NCBI GenBank assembly: GCA_017303875.1
Contig: JAFLBP010000025.1
Location: 1 to 64,000, forward strand
Reading direction: 5' to 3'
Source of the DNA: Chitinophagales bacterium
Lineage (GTDB): Bacteria > Bacteroidota > Bacteroidia > Chitinophagales > Saprospiraceae
DNA: 64,000 nt
Below the pieces are notes generated by a model. That model did no database searches, was not told where the DNA came from, and worked only from the letters and a program-made list of their open reading frames with translations. Both the position numbers and the translations under genes were made by a program. This document shows, piece after piece, positions 26,563-35,401 of the stretch. Position 1 is the stretch's first letter; each line of letters begins with the position of its first letter.

Positions 26563-29130
26563 TTAATAGGCATATCTTAAAGTGATACCAAAGGTTCTCG
26601 GGTCGCCCAGAACACCGGCATAATGCCCGGCATTTCCGGCTGCGGGGAGCAGTTGCTCATAGTAATCCGTGTTCAACACGTTGCGCGACCAGAGGAAAAC
26701 CGAAAGCCCGTTGTTGGAGCGGAAACCCAAACGTGCATTCAGCAACGTGTATCCTTCAATATTCAGGTAGGCAGAAGGCGAAGGGCTGGAAGAAAACTCG
26801 GAGCGGTAAAAAGCCTCCGAAGCCAGGAAAAATTTGCCGCTTTCGCCCACAAACACCCCGGGCAATGTCAGTTCGCCGCCCACAGAACCAGCCCATTTGG
26901 AAAGGCCGGGCAATCGTCCGCCGGAAATGTCTTTGAAGGCCGACGCGCCGCCTGTTTCCTCCAGCGGCACGGGCGCATTGGTGAAGGACACATATTTACC
27001 GTCGGTGTAAGCCAGCGCGCCGTTGAAGGCAAAGAATTTCCCGAACTTGATGTTGCCGTCTAATTCAAGTCCCCAAACCCTTACCTGCTCGGCATTGGCG
27101 AGGTAACCTCGGTTGACACCCACCTCGGCTGTTTGCACCTGCGTCTGGAAATCATAGATATCCGTGTGGTGGAAAACGAGGTTCAATGTTGAATAGGTTG
27201 TCGGAGTAGTTTTTATGCCGGCCTCCCAGTGAATTACCCGTTCCGGCTTGATGCGCGCCAGATCAAGCAGCACTTGTCCGTTTGCTGTCGGCAAACCGCC
27301 GAGGTTGACACCAACCGGTTTAAAACTGCTGGAAATGGTTGCAAAGGCATTGATGCGGGTGCCTGGTCGGTACGCCAGGGTGAACTGACCTGAGAAATTC
27401 CCTTCCTCCACATTAGCCGTAAATGTCTGATCGGTGTAAACGGCGCGTTTGATGGCTAAGAGTTGCGGATCGCTTGTTTCTAATCCGCCGTAGGTTTGCC
27501 GATTAAACGTTACGTCTTTGCGGTCGGTATTATAGCGCAAGCCGGGTAAGGCGTGGAAATCGGGAAGGAATTCCCAATCTACCTGCCCAAATACTGCGCC
27601 ACTGAAAGTGTTAAGCTCAGAAGTAGTGCGAATACCGTAACCATCGAGCAGCCCGGGGGTACGCCACAAATCGCTGGTAGAGCTTTGAGAAAAACGCCAT
27701 TGCGCGCTGCCCGATTCTTCGGTGTGGTAGGGGTCTGTGTTCAGGTTTTGGCCGATGACAAAAACACCCAGGACGCCGTTGATTTTAGGCGATATCTGAC
27801 CGGCATAACGAATTTCCTGCGATAGCTGCCGGTGCTTCGAAGGCGCCTGCGAGAGGCTCAAAACCGGCAGACCCGTGAAGTCGCGGTCGTTCGACGGCCC
27901 CCAGATCCAGTACCGCCAGGCGGAGGTGAGGGTCAGGGTGCCCGGACCAAGTTTTATATCGGCGTTCAGCGAAGCGCCCCCCTGGTCGTTGTTGGAGCGC
28001 CAGGGCGTATCGTGGTCTACAATGCGATCAAAAGCATTGGTGCTGGGCAGTCGATATTCCAGGTCGGAAATGATCTGGTCAAATTGCCGGTAAGCGGCGC
28101 GTTTGGTTGGCGCCACGCCAGCCACCACCTGTGCGTAGCCATCGGGGCGCTGCGTCGCAAAATCGCCCGCCAGGGTGATGTTGACTTTATCGTTCGGCGT
28201 GTAACGCAGCTGTCCGCGCAGCCCGATATTGTTCTGGTCGTTGATGTATTTGTCGGTGCGTTGGTTGTAAATAAGCCCGTCGCGCTGGGTGCCGGAAAAC
28301 GAAAAACGTGCAGCCAGCTTTTTACCCAAAGGCCCGGTGACAGACGCTTTTGCCTGTATGAAGCCGTAATTGCCGTAGCTGAGTTCCAATGTAGCACCGG
28401 GTTTGGCGCTTGGCGCCCGCGTGGTAATATTGAAAGCACCGGCCGTTGTATTTTTACCAAACAGCGTACCCTGCGGACCACGCAAGACTTCAATTTGCTC
28501 AATATCTACAAAATCAAATGCCGTAACAGCCGGTCGGGCATAGTAAACGCCGTCAATGTAGAACCCGACACCGGGGTCAATACCGTCATTGGTCAGTCCA
28601 AACGTTGATCCCAAGCCTCTGATATTCAGCGTTGTATTGCGCGGATTGGAGGAGTAAAGCTGTACCGTCGGCACTAATTCTTTCACGCGGTTGACGTTGA
28701 AGGAGCCGGACTCTTCCACCGCCCTGCCGCCAATCACGGAGATGGGGATGGGTACCGCCTGCGCCGATTCTTTACGCCGCCGTGAGGTAATGACGATTTC
28801 AGAAAGCACGTTGTCTTCGGCCAGTACAATGGACAGGGCGGTATTCAACTGGCTTTCCTGCACCACAATTTCCTGCGGGATATAACCGATGTAATTGACA
28901 TTAAGCGTCAGCGGAAACTTTTTGATACCGCCGATTTTGAAGCCTCCGGTGGTGTCTGAGACCACAAAGGTGTTCGTACCTTTCAGCGCAACCGTTGCTC
29001 CGGTCAGCGGAAGCCCCGAAAGGTCTTTGACCGTACCGCTAAGGGTAGTCTGTGCCAAAACCGTTTTCATTCCCAAAAGGAATAAAGCAAAGAAAAAAGG
29101 CGCTTTAAGCGTAAAATTTCTGATGCTCAT
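26563..29130 (-). CDS. TonB-dependent receptor within the sulfur-assimilation train
   Basis: An 855-residue outer-membrane receptor. It has a signal peptide to VLAQ (residue 27) and a CarboxypepD_reg-like domain at about 30-110. The plug is at about 125-240 (SAQAVPIPISVIGGRAVEE, IEQIEVLRGPQGTLFGKNTTAGAFNI in part), and the barrel ends YAGVLGDPRTFGITLRYAY with a terminal aromatic. It resembles receptors of the type often annotated for siderophores or aromatic compounds rather than SusC. Position between cysJ and a DUF2490 gene, all on one strand, suggests uptake of a sulfur-containing ligand; nothing in the sequence proves this. Confidence 0.92.
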   Translation of the reverse strand: MSIRNFTLKAPFFFALFLLGMKTVLAQTTLSGTVKDLSGLPLTGATVALKGTNTFVVSDTTGGFKIGGIKKFPLTLNVNYIGYIPQEIVVQESQLNTALSIVLAEDNVLSEIVITSRRRKESAQAVPIPISVIGGRAVEESGSFNVNRVKELVPTVQLYSSNPRNTTLNIRGLGSTFGLTNDGIDPGVGFYIDGVYYARPAVTAFDFVDIEQIEVLRGPQGTLFGKNTTAGAFNITTRAPSAKPGATLELSYGNYGFIQAKASVTGPLGKKLAARFSFSGTQRDGLIYNQRTDKYINDQNNIGLRGQLRYTPNDKVNITLAGDFATQRPDGYAQVVAGVAPTKRAAYRQFDQIISDLEYRLPSTNAFDRIVDHDTPWRSNNDQGGASLNADIKLGPGTLTLTSAWRYWIWGPSNDRDFTGLPVLSLSQAPSKHRQLSQEIRYAGQISPKINGVLGVFVIGQNLNTDPYHTEESGSAQWRFSQSSTSDLWRTPGLLDGYGIRTTSELNTFSGAVFGQVDWEFLPDFHALPGLRYNTDRKDVTFNRQTYGGLETSDPQLLAIKRAVYTDQTFTANVEEGNFSGQFTLAYRPGTRINAFATISSSFKPVGVNLGGLPTANGQVLLDLARIKPERVIHWEAGIKTTPTTYSTLNLVFHHTDIYDFQTQVQTAEVGVNRGYLANAEQVRVWGLELDGNIKFGKFFAFNGALAYTDGKYVSFTNAPVPLEETGGASAFKDISGGRLPGLSKWAGSVGGELTLPGVFVGESGKFFLASEAFYRSEFSSSPSPSAYLNIEGYTLLNARLGFRSNNGLSVFLWSRNVLNTDYYEQLLPAAGNAGHYAGVLGDPRTFGITLRYAY

Positions 29131-29189
29131 GTCTTGAAATTTTTGTGTTTAAAAGATGGTTTTGTGATTTGTTTGGGCCTCTATATTCC

Positions 29190-29256
29190 ACACTCGAAAC
29201 ATTCCACAACCCACCCCGGCCCTCCCTGGGAAGGAGGGAGATTCCGCATTCCGCAC
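29190..29256. repeat. Short hairpin and ATTCCGC trace
   Basis: The gap between cysJ and the TonB receptor holds a small inverted repeat (CCTCCC / GGGAGG around 29,220-29,240) followed by two ATTCCGC units identical to the array at position 1. No promoter box was recognised here. Confidence 0.6.
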
Positions 29257-31068
29257 TCAATACACGTCCTCCAAATACCTTCTTTGTTTTTTCAGGTTTT
29301 TCAAATATTCCTCGCCATATGCTTCGCCTTTGCCACTTTCACGGGCTACCAATTGTGCAAATGCCTGTTGTACATCGTGGGCCATGTGGTTTTTGTCGCC
29401 GCAGACGTACACATAGGCGCCGTTTTCGAGGCGCTCATACAATTGGCGACTGCGTTCCAGCAGGCGATGCTGCACGTATATTTTTTGTGCCTGATCTCTT
29501 GAAAAAGCGACGTCCAAACGATCCAGCGTACCTTTTTTCAGGTGTTGCAGCCATTCGGTTTGATATAAAAAATCGCTTTCAAAATGCGGGTTGCCAAAGA
29601 AAAGCCAGTTTCGGCCCTGCGCCCCGCGTTCGGCACGTTCCTCCACGAAGGCGCGGAAAGGCGCCACACCGGTGCCCGGCCCGATCATCAGTATATCCGC
29701 CTCGTCGGCAGGCAACTTGAAATATTCATTGCGTTCTACAAACACGGGCAAGCCCTCGCCAATAGCCAACTGATCGGCTAAGAAAGTAGAGGCCACGCCC
29801 TGATGCGGACGCCCGTTGTACTGGTAGCGCACCGCTCCAACGGTCAGGTGTACTTCCTCCGCATGGGCGCTCAGGCTCGATGCGATGGAGTACAGGCGCG
29901 GCGGCATTTTGCGCAGGAAACTGAGCAAGGTCGCTTCCGACATCGCCGCCGGATATTCGCGCAGCAGGTCGGCCACATTGCGTCCCCACACAAAGGCGCG
30001 CAGTGCTTCCGGGTCCTGAAGGATGTTTTTCAGCGGCGCCGAGCCGGTCCAGGCGGCGTATTTTTCCAGCAGTTCCCGGTTCAGTACGGTCAGCTCCACC
30101 GACTCCAGCAGGATTTGCCGGAAAGGTTTTTCCACGCCTTCAAAAGCAACTAGTTTGTTGCCGTTCAACATGGCAGCATACAGAATTTCCTTCACCAGAG
30201 ATTCGGGATTCCGCGCGTACACGCCCAGCGAATCGCCGGGTTCATAGTGCAGTCCGGAGCCTTCCAGCGACAGTTCCAGGTGCCAGGTTTCTTTGGCTGA
30301 GCCTTTGCCGTTGAGCTGAATTTTCTCCAATAAAGGCGCTTCAAACGGGTTTTTGCGGTTAAATTGGCTTTCAGTCGCTACGCCCTTGCTTGCAGCTTTA
30401 GACAAAACCGCAGCGTTGGCCGCAGCAGGAACGGATTGCGGCAATTGGGCAAGCACCGCATTGATCCATTCCTCTGCTGCTGCCTCATAGTCCACGTCGC
30501 AATCCACGCGAGCGCTGAGGCGTTTGGCGCCAAGGGCTTCCAGCCGTGCGTCGAAATCCTGGCCGGTTTGGCAAAATTGCAGATAGGATTTGTCGCCAAG
30601 CGCGCAAACGGAAAATTGTAATTCAGGTAATTGTGGTGCGCGCGGACCGTGCAGCCATTTGTAAAACTCCTCGGCAGCGACGGGGGGATCGCCCTCTCCG
30701 TGGGTGCTCACGATCAACAGGAGTATTTTTTCCTGTTTTAAATTTTTGGAAGGGTATTCGTTCATATCGGCCAGCGTCGCTTCCCGGCCGCTTTGCCGCA
30801 GACGTTCCAGCAGGCGCTGCGCTACTTTTTTGCTGTTGCCGGTATGCGAGCCGTACAGCACGGTGATGGCTGTCGCTGCCTGCGTAGCCGCAGGAATTGC
30901 CGCAAACGTCGTTTTGGGCGTTGCGGCACTCAGGCCTTCGCGCTGCGCCAGTCCGTACAAATAACCGCTCAGCCAGAGCTGCTGGGCATGGGTATATTGG
31001 CCGGCTAATGCGTGCAACAATTGCTGGTCGATGTCGGGGCCGTTGAGGAGTTCAGGCAAATTGGACAT
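29257..31068 (-). CDS. cysJ: Assimilatory sulfite reductase, flavoprotein subunit
   Basis: A 603-residue NADPH-dependent diflavin reductase that passes electrons to CysI. A helical N-terminal region (about 1-50) precedes a flavodoxin domain with the FMN motif VLYGSHTGNSKKVAQRL (about 70-90) and STHGEGDPP. The FAD-binding domain shows PRLYSIASS and the variant VHLTVGAVRY. The NADPH domain shows GPGTGVAPFRAFVEER, and the C-terminus ends YLEDVY. The start chosen (MSNLPELLNG, 31,068) overlaps the 3' end of the SUMT gene by 17 nt, consistent with coupled translation; the frame extends to 31,107. Confidence 0.95.
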   Translation of the reverse strand: MSNLPELLNGPDIDQQLLHALAGQYTHAQQLWLSGYLYGLAQREGLSAATPKTTFAAIPAATQAATAITVLYGSHTGNSKKVAQRLLERLRQSGREATLADMNEYPSKNLKQEKILLLIVSTHGEGDPPVAAEEFYKWLHGPRAPQLPELQFSVCALGDKSYLQFCQTGQDFDARLEALGAKRLSARVDCDVDYEAAAEEWINAVLAQLPQSVPAAANAAVLSKAASKGVATESQFNRKNPFEAPLLEKIQLNGKGSAKETWHLELSLEGSGLHYEPGDSLGVYARNPESLVKEILYAAMLNGNKLVAFEGVEKPFRQILLESVELTVLNRELLEKYAAWTGSAPLKNILQDPEALRAFVWGRNVADLLREYPAAMSEATLLSFLRKMPPRLYSIASSLSAHAEEVHLTVGAVRYQYNGRPHQGVASTFLADQLAIGEGLPVFVERNEYFKLPADEADILMIGPGTGVAPFRAFVEERAERGAQGRNWLFFGNPHFESDFLYQTEWLQHLKKGTLDRLDVAFSRDQAQKIYVQHRLLERSRQLYERLENGAYVYVCGDKNHMAHDVQQAFAQLVARESGKGEAYGEEYLKNLKKQRRYLEDVY

Positions 31069-31864
31069 AGGAAGCTGCTGTTTGTGGTTCAAGGCTTGAA
31101 ATATCAAAATTCATTTGGCGGGAGGCGACTTCGCCCACGACGATTACGCCGGGAAGTTTTACATCAAAGCTCAAGGCTGGATCAAGTGCTGCTGCGACAT
31201 TGCCCTGCCAATAGCGCTGATCGGGCAAACCGGCATTCTGAATGACAGCAAGGGGCAGGGCCGTTTTGCCTGCTCCGGCATAGGCAGCGGCAATTTCCGG
31301 GAGTTTACTCAGGCCCATCAGCACCACTAAGGTGGCATCAGTGGCTGCCGCCTGCCGGATTTCCGGATTCAGGTCGCCGCTTTCGGTGGTGGCCGTGAGC
31401 ACCCAAAAACTGCGACTGACCCCGCGCAAAGTCACCGGAATACCGGCCGCAGCCGGCGCAGCAATGGCGCTGGAAATACCGGGAATGTAGTTCACAGCAA
31501 TGCCCTGATCACGGGCATAATCCATTTCTTCCCAGCCACGACCAAAAACAAAAGGATCGCCTCCTTTCAGGCGCACTACATGACCATATTGCCGGGCGTA
31601 TTCCACGATCATGGTATTGATCTCCGGCTGACTGAATGCCTTGTGGTTGCGGCGTTTCCCAACGTAGAGGCGGATGGCCTGCTTCGGCGCATAGTCGAGC
31701 AGGACTTCGTTGGCGAGCGCATCATACAGCACCACATCAGCGCTGCGCAGGGCCTTGACGGCCTTGAGCGTAATCAGCTCCGGATCGCCGATGCCGGCGC
31801 CGACAACGCTCAGTAAAGGCATGGCTGTGGCTTTTCGCCGCTGTTGTTCAGGCAAAATAGTCAT
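31052..31864 (-). CDS. cobA: Uroporphyrinogen-III C-methyltransferase (SUMT)
   Basis: A 270-residue enzyme that methylates uroporphyrinogen III at C-2 and C-7 to give precorrin-2, the branch to siroheme. The motifs VGAGIGDPELITLKAVKAL (residues about 20-38), VVRLKGGDPFVFGRGWEE and the YIPGISSAIAAPAAAGIPVTLRG run (in part) are diagnostic of SUMT. Two starts are possible: 31,864 (MTILPEQQ) and 31,822 (MPLLSVVGAG); the latter begins closer to the fold. It supplies the siroheme precursor for the CysG-like domain encoded at the end of the same gene train. Confidence 0.95.
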   Translation of the reverse strand: MTILPEQQRRKATAMPLLSVVGAGIGDPELITLKAVKALRSADVVLYDALANEVLLDYAPKQAIRLYVGKRRNHKAFSQPEINTMIVEYARQYGHVVRLKGGDPFVFGRGWEEMDYARDQGIAVNYIPGISSAIAAPAAAGIPVTLRGVSRSFWVLTATTESGDLNPEIRQAAATDATLVVLMGLSKLPEIAAAYAGAGKTALPLAVIQNAGLPDQRYWQGNVAAALDPALSFDVKLPGVIVVGEVASRQMNFDISSLEPQTAASYVQFA

Positions 31865-31990
31865 GTTTGTAAATGCTGGTTTGAAATATACTTTTCCTGG
31901 TTTTTCGCAGGTTTTAAGCAGATGATGAATGCATCTATTTCAGCGAAAGCTGCGCTTTAATCTGCGTAATCTGCGGGAAATGCCTTTGTT

Positions 31991-33280
31991 TTAAATCGCA
32001 AAATCGGCCTGTGCGAGTGGTTCTGCGATCCACTCATGCAGCATTCCCGCAGCTACGGTATCAAAAGAAGTTTCGTTGACGAGTATGAATCCGCCCGTGG
32101 CGCGGTTGCGCTGATAGGCATCAAAAACGATGGGCTTGGACGTGCGCAAGCGCACCTGCGCAATGTCGTTAAGCCCCAGAGATTCCACCTGTTCGTGTTC
32201 AAAAGTATGCACATTGACACGATGGCGGATCTCTTTCACCACCGCCCGAACGCTGGTGCTGTTGTGGCGCAGCAGGTAGCGGTCGCCTACGCGCAGGTCG
32301 CGCTCATGCATCCAGCAGAGGTCGGCTTCGAGGTCTTGTGTAACAGCCGGTGAATAATCCTGCGCCAGCACTAAGGTATCGCCCCGTGAAATGTCAATAT
32401 CGTCTTCTAATTGAACCACTACGGCTTGCGGCGCATGCGCTTCCGGGATTTCCTGCTGCCCGATTTCGATACTTTTGATGCTGGAAATTTGTCCACCCGG
32501 CAGTACACGGATACGGTCGCCGGTTTTCAGGGAGCCGCTGCGCAGGCTGCCGGCATAGCCCCGGTAGTCGTGCAGTTCATCCGTGCCGGGCCGAATGACC
32601 CATTGCACCGGGAGGCGGGCATCCAGCTCCGGATGTTCCTGACTGTTTTCCACTTCCACGGTTTCGAGGTGTTGCAGGATGGTCGGGCCTTCGTACCACA
32701 GCATATTGGCCGAGGTCTCCACGATGTTATCGCCGTTTAGCGCGCTGATGGGGATAAATGTGGCATTTTCGATCCCAAGTTTTTCCATAAGCCGTTGATA
32801 GTCAGCAGCAATTCGGTAGTATGTTTGTTCGTCGAAACCAAGCAGATCCATTTTATTGATGGCCACCACGAGGTGCGGAATGCCCATCAGTTTGGCCACC
32901 AAGCTGTGACGATGCGTTTGTTCCACTACGCCCTGGCGCGCATCAATCAGGATGATGATGAGGTCGGAATTGGAAGCGCCGGTCACCATATTGCGGGTGT
33001 ACTGGATATGGCCGGGCGCGTCGGCGATGATGAATTTGCGTTTTGGCGTATGGAAATATTTGTACGCAACATCAATCGTGATGCCTTGCTCGCGTTCGGC
33101 GCGCAGGCCGTCGGTGAGCAGCGAGAGGTCAATTTCGCCGTTCGCTTTGTTGCGGGTCTGGCGTTCTATGGCGTGCAGGATGTCGTGCGAAACGGCTTTG
33201 GAATCGTACAACAAGCGGCCGATGAGCGTGCTTTTGCCATCGTCAACAGAACCTGCGGTAAGAAATCGAAGTAAGTGCAT
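31991..33280 (-). CDS. cysN: Sulfate adenylyltransferase GTPase subunit
   Basis: A 429-residue EF-Tu-like GTPase that drives formation of adenosine 5'-phosphosulfate by CysD. The P-loop GSVDDGKSTLIGRLLYD is near residue 10. DAPGHIQYTRNMVTGAS and AINKMDL follow, then the beta-barrel domains. The protein stops after domain 3; there is no C-terminal APS kinase (CysC) domain as found in CysNC fusions. That fits a pathway using APS directly. A G-rich/C-rich repeat island separates it from cysD upstream. Confidence 0.96.
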   Translation of the reverse strand: MHLLRFLTAGSVDDGKSTLIGRLLYDSKAVSHDILHAIERQTRNKANGEIDLSLLTDGLRAEREQGITIDVAYKYFHTPKRKFIIADAPGHIQYTRNMVTGASNSDLIIILIDARQGVVEQTHRHSLVAKLMGIPHLVVAINKMDLLGFDEQTYYRIAADYQRLMEKLGIENATFIPISALNGDNIVETSANMLWYEGPTILQHLETVEVENSQEHPELDARLPVQWVIRPGTDELHDYRGYAGSLRSGSLKTGDRIRVLPGGQISSIKSIEIGQQEIPEAHAPQAVVVQLEDDIDISRGDTLVLAQDYSPAVTQDLEADLCWMHERDLRVGDRYLLRHNSTSVRAVVKEIRHRVNVHTFEHEQVESLGLNDIAQVRLRTSKPIVFDAYQRNRATGGFILVNETSFDTVAAGMLHEWIAEPLAQADFAI

Positions 33281-33289
33281 GGTGTTGAT

Positions 33290-33530
33290 GTTTAAGGTTC
33301 GGAGGTTCGGGGTTCAGGGTTCGGAGGTTCGGGGGTTGGAGTTCGGGGGTTGGAGTTCGGAGGTTTGGGGTTCGGAGGTTTGGGGTTTGGAGGTTCGGGG
33401 TTTAGGGTTCGGAGGTTCGGGGTTTGGAGGTAATTACTCTAAGGTCAGAATATTAATTAAGGAAGTTCTATCCAACCCTGAGCCCCGAACCTCCGAACCT
33501 GGAACCTCCAAACCCCGAACCTCCGAACCT
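33290..33530. repeat. Palindromic G-rich/C-rich island with 46-bp core (copy 1)
   Basis: On the plus strand a G-rich arm (33,297-33,430) of 6-8-nt units ending in GGTT or GGGTT is followed by a core (33,431-33,476) containing CAGAATATTAATTAAGGAAG. A C-rich arm of CCGAACCT/CCCCGAACC units follows to 33,530. It lies between cysD and cysN. The runs of three to five Gs separated by short loops could form a G-quadruplex as well as a hairpin with the C-rich arm. Confidence 0.9.
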
Positions 33531-34427
33531 TTAAAAGTATCCGTTCTTTTTACGGTCTTCCATGGCTGCTTCCGAGGCGCGGTCGTCGAGACGGGTAGCG
33601 CCGCGTTCGCTGATTTTCGTCTGGATGATTTCCTGAATAATATCTTCCAGCGAGGTGGCGGGACTTTCCACCGCGGCCGTACAGGTAGCATCGCCGACGG
33701 TTCGGAAACGCACGCTGCGGTTTACCCGCGTATCCGTGTCATCGAGGTGAATATGTTCGGTGACGGCCAGCAGTTGTCCGCCCGGCGTCAGCACGCATTC
33801 GCGCTCGTGGGAGAAATAGATGGAGGGCAGTTCAATTTTTTCGCGGCGGATGTAGTTCCAGACATCCAGCTCCGTCCAGTTGGAAATTGGGAACACGCGT
33901 ACGTTTTCGCCTTTCCTGATGGCGCCATTGTACAGGTCCCAGAGTTCGGGGCGCTGGCGTTTAGGATCCCAGGCGCCAAATTCATCGCGGATGCTGAAAA
34001 TGCGTTCTTTGGCACGGGCCTTTTCTTCGTCGCGGCGGGCGCCGCCGATGCAGGCGTCAAATTCAAACTCTTCGATGGTTTCCAGCAGGGTATAGGTTTG
34101 CAGGGCATTGCGGCTCGGAAACTTGCCCGTGCCATCCTGCAAACGCTGTCGTTTGATGGTGTCTTCCACTTTGCGGACAATCAGTTTTTCGCCCAGTTGT
34201 GCTGCAAGTTGATCGCGGTATTCCAGCACTTCCCGGAAATTATGCCCGGTATCAATATGTACCAGCGGAAAGGGAAATTTGCCCGGACGGAAAGCTTTTT
34301 CCGCCAGTTTAACTAAGGTAATCGAATCTTTACCGCCCGAAAACAACAAGGCAGGGCGCTCAAACTGACCGGCTACTTCGCGCAGGATATGTATGGCCTG
34401 CGCCTCCAAATGATCCAGATAATCCAT
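33531..34427 (-). CDS. cysD: Sulfate adenylyltransferase catalytic subunit
   Basis: A 298-residue PP-loop ATP pyrophosphatase that forms APS from sulfate and ATP with CysN. The PP-loop FSGGKDSITLVKLAEKAF is near residue 30. HIDTGHNFREVLEYRD follows, then the CIGGARRDEEKARAKERIFS and WDPKRQRPELW segments typical of CysD, and the NWTELDVWNYI motif. Length is standard. The gene is bracketed by two repeat islands whose cores are in opposite orientation. It precedes cysN, as in most cysDN operons. Confidence 0.97.
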   Translation of the reverse strand: MDYLDHLEAQAIHILREVAGQFERPALLFSGGKDSITLVKLAEKAFRPGKFPFPLVHIDTGHNFREVLEYRDQLAAQLGEKLIVRKVEDTIKRQRLQDGTGKFPSRNALQTYTLLETIEEFEFDACIGGARRDEEKARAKERIFSIRDEFGAWDPKRQRPELWDLYNGAIRKGENVRVFPISNWTELDVWNYIRREKIELPSIYFSHERECVLTPGGQLLAVTEHIHLDDTDTRVNRSVRFRTVGDATCTAAVESPATSLEDIIQEIIQTKISERGATRLDDRASEAAMEDRKKNGYF

Positions 34428-34449
34428 TATTAATCAGGTGTTTGTGTTG

Positions 34450-34593
34450 ATTTAAAGGTTTGGGGTTCAGGGTTTGGGGTTCGGAGGTTGGGGTTTGGAG
34501 GTTTGGGGTTGGATAGAACTTCCTTAATTAATATTCTGACCTTAAAGTAATTCTCTCCGAACCCTGAACCTCCGAACCCCGAACCCCGAACCG
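34450..34593. repeat. Palindromic G-rich/C-rich island with inverted 46-bp core (copy 2)
   Basis: A G-rich arm (34,456-34,509) of TTTGGGG/GGTTCGG units is followed by the same core as copy 1 but in reverse complement (34,510-34,555, about two mismatches). A C-rich arm runs to 34,592. It lies between cysH and cysD. Confidence 0.9.
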
Positions 34594-35295
34594 TTATCTT
34601 ACATGCAATCCGCATTCTTTTTTCGACTGGTCTTCCCACCACCAGCGGCCGGCGCGGAAATCTTCGTCCGGACGAATGGCGCGGGTACAGGGCGCACAGC
34701 CGATGCTTACAAAACCGCGGTCGTGCAGGGCATTGTACGGAATTTGCAGGCTTTGTACCTCGGCTTTCACGGCTTCAAATGACCAATCGAATAAAGGGTG
34801 AAATTTATAGAGCTGATGCGCATCGTCCCATTCCAGATTGTTGAGGTTGGCGCGCTCCGGCGACTGATCGGCGCGGATGCCGGTGATCCAGAGGGCCTGG
34901 CCGGCGAGGGCGCGGCGCAGCGGCTCCACTTTGCGGATAAAACAGCATTCTTTGCGGTTTTCTACCGATTCGTAGAAGCTGTTCGGCCCCTTGGCTTCGA
35001 GCAGCTGTTGCAGGGCATCTGCCTGCGGGGCATATACGGCGATGGTTTTTCCGTATTGCTCCAGCGTGCGCTGCCAGACCGAATAGGTTTCCTGAAAATT
35101 GCGTCCGGTATCCAGCGTAAAAACCTGCACCGGCAGGTTTTGTGAGAAGATCCAGTGTGTAATCAACTGATCTTCAATGCCAAAGCTGGTGCTGAATACA
35201 ATGCGTCCTTCAAATGCCTGTGCGAGGTGACGCAGTCGTGCCTCCGGCGTGGGGAAGGCATTTAAGGTTTGCTGAAGCGTGTTGATGTCGGACAT
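34594..35295 (-). CDS. cysH: Adenylylsulfate reductase, Fe-S type (CysH family)
   Basis: A 233-residue PP-loop enzyme that reduces activated sulfate to sulfite using thioredoxin. The catalytic C-terminus ECGLHVR is intact. Two pairs of cluster cysteines are present, ECCFIRKVEPL near residue 115 and GCAPCTR near 200. These bind a 4Fe-4S cluster in enzymes that use APS and are missing in PAPS-specific CysH. No APS kinase gene is in the train, which agrees. Start at 35,295 (MSDINTLQQ); the frame stays open upstream through the terminator hairpin to an ATG at 35,397, judged not to be the normal start. First gene of the sulfur train. Confidence 0.93.
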   Translation of the reverse strand: MSDINTLQQTLNAFPTPEARLRHLAQAFEGRIVFSTSFGIEDQLITHWIFSQNLPVQVFTLDTGRNFQETYSVWQRTLEQYGKTIAVYAPQADALQQLLEAKGPNSFYESVENRKECCFIRKVEPLRRALAGQALWITGIRADQSPERANLNNLEWDDAHQLYKFHPLFDWSFEAVKAEVQSLQIPYNALHDRGFVSIGCAPCTRAIRPDEDFRAGRWWWEDQSKKECGLHVR

Positions 35296-35320
35296 AAAAG
35301 GTGTGCAGTTGATGGAAAAC

Positions 35321-35356
35321 AAAAAGCCCTTCGGTGGTTTATCCGAAGGGCTTTTT
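35321..35356 (-). terminator. Attenuator terminator upstream of cysH
   Basis: On the minus strand a perfect 14-bp stem (AAAAAGCCCTTCGG / CCGAAGGGCTTTTT) with an 8-nt loop is followed by GTTTT. It ends 26 nt before the cysH ATG and begins 45 nt after the stop of the poly-cysteine leader. It is an intrinsic terminator placed before, not after, a gene. Its 5' arm can also pair with 35,421-35,430 (CCGAAG, one bulged C, GGC), giving a 9-bp alternative helix that would prevent termination. Confidence 0.9.
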
Positions 35357-35401
35357 GTGCGAATCTGGCGTGCTGCTGAATGCGCGGTGGTGGTCATTTT
35401 T

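Noticed and set aside
33290-33530. Possible CRISPR or telomere-like array
   Set aside because: Units vary in length and sequence, there are no unique spacers, and the mirrored C-rich arm identifies a palindromic island.
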